Origin: an uncultured Collinsella sp.
GTDB lineage: Bacteria; Actinomycetota; Coriobacteriia; Coriobacteriales; Coriobacteriaceae
Assembly (NCBI GenBank): GCA_900546455.1
Contig: URCS01000032.1
Coordinates: forward strand, 1-24,074
Direction of reading: 5' to 3'
DNA length: 24,074 nucleotides
Shown: positions 22,412 through 24,074 of the stretch, piece by piece
How positions within the stretch are numbered: the stretch's first letter is position 1
Layout of the letters: the number at the start of each line of letters is the position of its first letter
Program-made: the position numbers and the translations under genes
The notes under the pieces: generated by a model
What the model was told of the DNA's origin: nothing
What the model saw: only the letters and a program-made list of their open reading frames with translations
Database searches by the model: none

Positions 22412-23116
22412 CTATCGGGTTGCCTGGGCAAGTTGCGCCAGGCTGCAGCCCTGCTGATAGACAAAGGTGAGGTATTGAGTGCAAGCGCGGTAGGCGTCAA
22501 ACATCGCAAGCGCTTGCTCGACATTCGTGTAGACCTTCCAAGCTCCAAAGACCTTGTAGTTCTCGCCGCGCTGGGCGATAAACTCGTGCACGTCGTCGTA
22601 GGGATATCCGAGGAAGTAGCCTATTTCGTGCGGAAACTCGCAGGTGCAGTTGTTACTGCAGCTAGCTTGCTGGGGTAGTGCGCATCGAGTCTGGCTACAG
22701 GCGCATTCCGCGACGTTATTGCTCGCGAGCGTGATGCGTGATGCCAAATGCACAAGGCATGTCGAAAGGTCTCTCGTGTCGTAGCCTTCCGAGGCGAGCG
22801 CCGTTTGGGCGCGAGGGTCTGCGAAATAGGTGGTGAGGCTTTTGGCTCGGTACATATACACGAGCGCTCCGCAGGGCCGCCAGACCAAAACACTCAGGTG
22901 GATACCGAACGGGTTAAGCTCGCGATTGCACTGGGCGATAACGTTGAGCAGGCGTGCTCGGCGTTCTGCGATGGTTTCGGTTGCGGTCGAGCCGTCCCCG
23001 TGGGCGTAGGTGCCTGGATAGGTAAAGAGCGATGCCGGCTTGATGCCCGCGAGCGTGGGAGAGCAGTTGCGCACGACTGCTGCCTGAAACGTTGGGATGT
23101 CTATGGTTCGAGTCAC
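22412..23116 (-). CDS. DUF3793-family protein with a cysteine-rich insert
   Basis: A 234-residue protein recognised by the C-terminal block FPHEIGYFLGYPYDDVHEFI (161-180), then GAWKVYTNVEQALAMFDAYRACT, typical of DUF3793. The family is found in anaerobes, often beside flavodoxin and ferrous-iron transport genes, but its function is unknown. Just before that block is an unusual cysteine cluster: C138, C140, C145, C153, C157 and C159, six in 22 residues, suggesting metal or cluster binding. The start is GTG (23114-23116) with AAGGAG 4 nt upstream. It has a near-consensus promoter. No membrane segment is seen. Confidence 0.85.
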   Translation of the reverse strand: MTRTIDIPTFQAAVVRNCSPTLAGIKPASLFTYPGTYAHGDGSTATETIAERRARLLNVIAQCNRELNPFGIHLSVLVWRPCGALVYMYRAKSLTTYFADPRAQTALASEGYDTRDLSTCLVHLASRITLASNNVAECACSQTRCALPQQASCSNNCTCEFPHEIGYFLGYPYDDVHEFIAQRGENYKVFGAWKVYTNVEQALAMFDAYRACTQYLTFVYQQGCSLAQLAQATR

Positions 23117-23139
23117 GGCGCTCCTTACGGATCTAAACT

Positions 23140-23150
23140 GTTAGCCTAGG
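23140..23150 (-). promoter_or_regulatory. Possible DtxR/MntR-like half-site at the DUF3793 transcription start
   Basis: GTTAGCCTAGG (23140-23150) matches nine bases of the DtxR/IdeR core GTTAGCCTAAC. The outer parts do not match. It sits right after the -10, where a repressor would act. Confidence 0.3.
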
Positions 23151-23154
23151 AAAA

Positions 23155-23182
23155 CTTATACACGAAAGTAAGCCATGGTCAA
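23155..23182 (-). promoter_or_regulatory. Promoter of DUF3793-flavodoxin
   Basis: On the minus strand, -35 TTGACC (23177-23182) and -10 TATAAG (23155-23160) are 16 bp apart. The leader is about 30 nt. Confidence 0.75.
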
Positions 23183-23209
23183 CAAAAAAAGTTTGAAGCG
23201 GGAAACTAA

Positions 23210-23241
23210 TTGACCGAACGGACATGATTTTGGGTTAAGAT
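23210..23241 (+). promoter_or_regulatory. Candidate promoter of the HMA gene with a long spacer
   Basis: TTGACC (23210-23215) and TAAGAT (23236-23241) are 20 bp apart, longer than normal and reminiscent of metal-activated (MerR-type) promoters. It could also be a weak promoter with another -35. Confidence 0.4.
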
Positions 23242-23244
23242 GGG

Positions 23245-23263
23245 GACACCCCATGGGGGTATC
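23245..23263. promoter_or_regulatory. CsoR/RcnR-like operator (ACCCC-AT-GGGGGT palindrome)
   Basis: The 19-bp sequence GACACCCCATGGGGGTATC is close to the G/C-tract palindromes bound by copper- or nickel-sensing CsoR/RcnR repressors. It overlaps the predicted start of transcription of the HMA gene, fitting repression. The overlapping 23240-23254 hairpin ATGGGG-ACA-CCCCAT is an alternative reading. Confidence 0.5.
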
Positions 23264-23292
23264 TAGTTAAGGCTACTTGGAAAGGGGAGCGC

Positions 23293-23676
23293 ATGAGCGA
23301 CTTGCTCAACCCTGCGAATCTCATCGTGCTGGCCGTCATTGCCATCGGCATGTTTTTTGGACTGCGTCGCATTGCCGCTTCGACGCGTGGGAAAAGTTGC
23401 TGCAGCGATGGCGCGCGCGGCAAGAAGGCCAAAAAGGTTGTTGTGGCGGATACCGATGCGTCGCACTATCCCTATGGCGATGAGTTGCTCATCGGCGGCA
23501 TGAGTTGCGACGGCTGCGCTCAGAACGTGACCAATGCCCTGAATGCGTTGGATGGCGTGTGGGCAACGGTGACGTATGCGGACCATACGGCACGCGTGCG
23601 TTCTAAGCAGCCGATCGATCGCGGTGCCCTTGAGGCAGCCGTGAAGGACGCTGGTTACTACGTCATGACGCTGTAG
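23293..23676 (+). CDS. Membrane-anchored heavy-metal-associated (CopZ-like) protein
   Basis: A 127-residue protein with one N-terminal membrane helix (residues 8-25, ANLIVLAVIAIGMFFGL), a basic Cys-pair segment (TRGKSCCSDG, C36-C37) and a C-terminal HMA domain with the metal motif GGMSCDGC (C72, C75) and GYYVMTL at the end. The first half resembles small FeoB-associated Cys-rich membrane proteins. The second is a copper-chaperone fold. The HMA domain probably faces the cytoplasm. AAAGGGGAG precedes the ATG. Together with the upstream palindrome it suggests copper or another soft metal, but FeoB-linked iron delivery is possible. Confidence 0.87.
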   Translation: MSDLLNPANLIVLAVIAIGMFFGLRRIAASTRGKSCCSDGARGKKAKKVVVADTDASHYPYGDELLIGGMSCDGCAQNVTNALNALDGVWATVTYADHTARVRSKQPIDRGALEAAVKDAGYYVMTL

Positions 23677-23703
23677 AGCGCGTGCTTGGCGCGGGAAACG
23701 TCG

Positions 23704-24074
23704 CTAGGCTCGGCCGCGCAGCTCAACGTCTTGGATATCGTCGAAGTCAATGACGATGTCTTTGAGCTTGAGGAGCTTGAAGGCGGGGAGTACCTCGTCG
23801 AGAATGCCGGTGCGGGAGCGATAGCCGTACGTATCGTAATAGGTGACACGAACCAAGTCGCCACGTTTGAGACCCTCGAGCTTTTTAGAAAGTACGAGGG
23901 CTTTTTCTTCCGTGAGCTCACGTTTTGGCTCGACGGTGATTTCCTGCTTGCGCACGAGTTCGTAGTATCCCGTGAGGGCGGCAAAGGGCATAAACTGTGC
24001 GGCGCGGTTGGCGCGCACGGCACCGTTGGCAGTGAGGTTGGGGTCGGCGACGCGGCGTCTGCCCTCGGGGTCCG
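23704..24074 (-). CDS. YolD-like protein, 5' end beyond the window
   Basis: The frame is open from the right edge to the stop at 23704 (at least 122 residues). The segment RANRAAQFMPFAALTGYYELV resembles the YolD-like family signature, and the C-terminal half (GLKRGDLVRVTYYDTYGYRSRTG, LKLLKLKDIVIDFDDIQDVEL) is a small beta barrel of the same family. A GTG at 24018 could start it, but upstream codons (RRRVADPNLTANGAV) also look coding, so I treat it as 5'-truncated. YolD-like genes often accompany Y-family DNA polymerases; such a gene could lie just outside the window on the right. Confidence 0.75.
   Translation of the reverse strand, partial: DPEGRRRVADPNLTANGAVRANRAAQFMPFAALTGYYELVRKQEITVEPKRELTEEKALVLSKKLEGLKRGDLVRVTYYDTYGYRSRTGILDEVLPAFKLLKLKDIVIDFDDIQDVELRGRA

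Noticed and set aside
23658..24023. Alternative minus-strand frame overlapping the YolD-like gene
   Set aside because: It is Ser/Pro/Thr-rich with no family features, a shadow of the real frame.

Overview
The window looks like a chromosomal segment from a Coriobacteriia actinobacterium, most likely a Collinsella-type gut anaerobe. This is inferred from three things: a high-GC base composition, a mostly anaerobic gene set (NrdG activase, flavodoxin, iron-sulfur aldo/keto reductase, DUF3793 protein), and the style of the genes. No rRNA, tRNA, CRISPR array, integrase or transposase is visible, so this is ordinary backbone with several unusual regulatory and accessory details.

Layout. 1-372 is a gene-poor leader with a terminator and a large hairpin, followed by nrdG (373-954). 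1022-2692 is a compact folate operon: folE, an HD phosphohydrolase and folB. Minus-strand genes follow: a YgjP-like metalloprotease (2699-3475) and an M19 dipeptidase (3566-4579). 4700-5710 holds a SlyD-like FKBP coupled to a UreE-like protein. A Cof-type HAD phosphatase (5793-6590) converges on a minus-strand run: PerR-like regulator, acylphosphatase, Gfo/Idh/MocA oxidoreductase, RNase HI and a LysR regulator (6606-10120). The LysR gene is divergent from metY (10395-11705). The metY leader carries a LysR box, a near-consensus promoter and a 17-codon upstream ORF with two cysteine codons. 12018-13187 encodes a secreted protein and a small membrane protein. PanE and a metal-dependent cyclase (minus) follow, then on the plus strand an Fe-S aldo/keto reductase, a second Gfo/Idh/MocA enzyme and endonuclease IV. 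18725-21828 is a polar amino acid ABC transporter. The right end has DUF3793 plus flavodoxin (minus), a membrane-anchored HMA copper-chaperone-like protein (plus) with a CsoR-like operator, and a YolD-like gene running off the window.

How the genes work together. folE and folB supply pterin for folate, and the HD protein between them is a candidate for the missing dephosphorylation step. The FKBP/UreE pair suggests nickel handling without any urease in view. The LysR/metY pair is a sulfur-assimilation switch. The DUF3793/flavodoxin and HMA transcripts share a divergent region with metal-regulator-like operator sequences.

The most unusual signal is a pair of 85-nt hairpin elements (16456-16540 and 17615-17699), each directly in front of the start codon of two consecutive genes. 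Their ends are nearly identical, while the middle of the stem differs by compensatory base-pair changes. In both, the outermost CCCCT(T) strand can pair with the AGGGG Shine-Dalgarno sequence. This looks like a structured translational control element or a mobile palindromic repeat. Three other hairpins (274-357, 3499-3551, 12942-12966) also lie next to ribosome binding sites.
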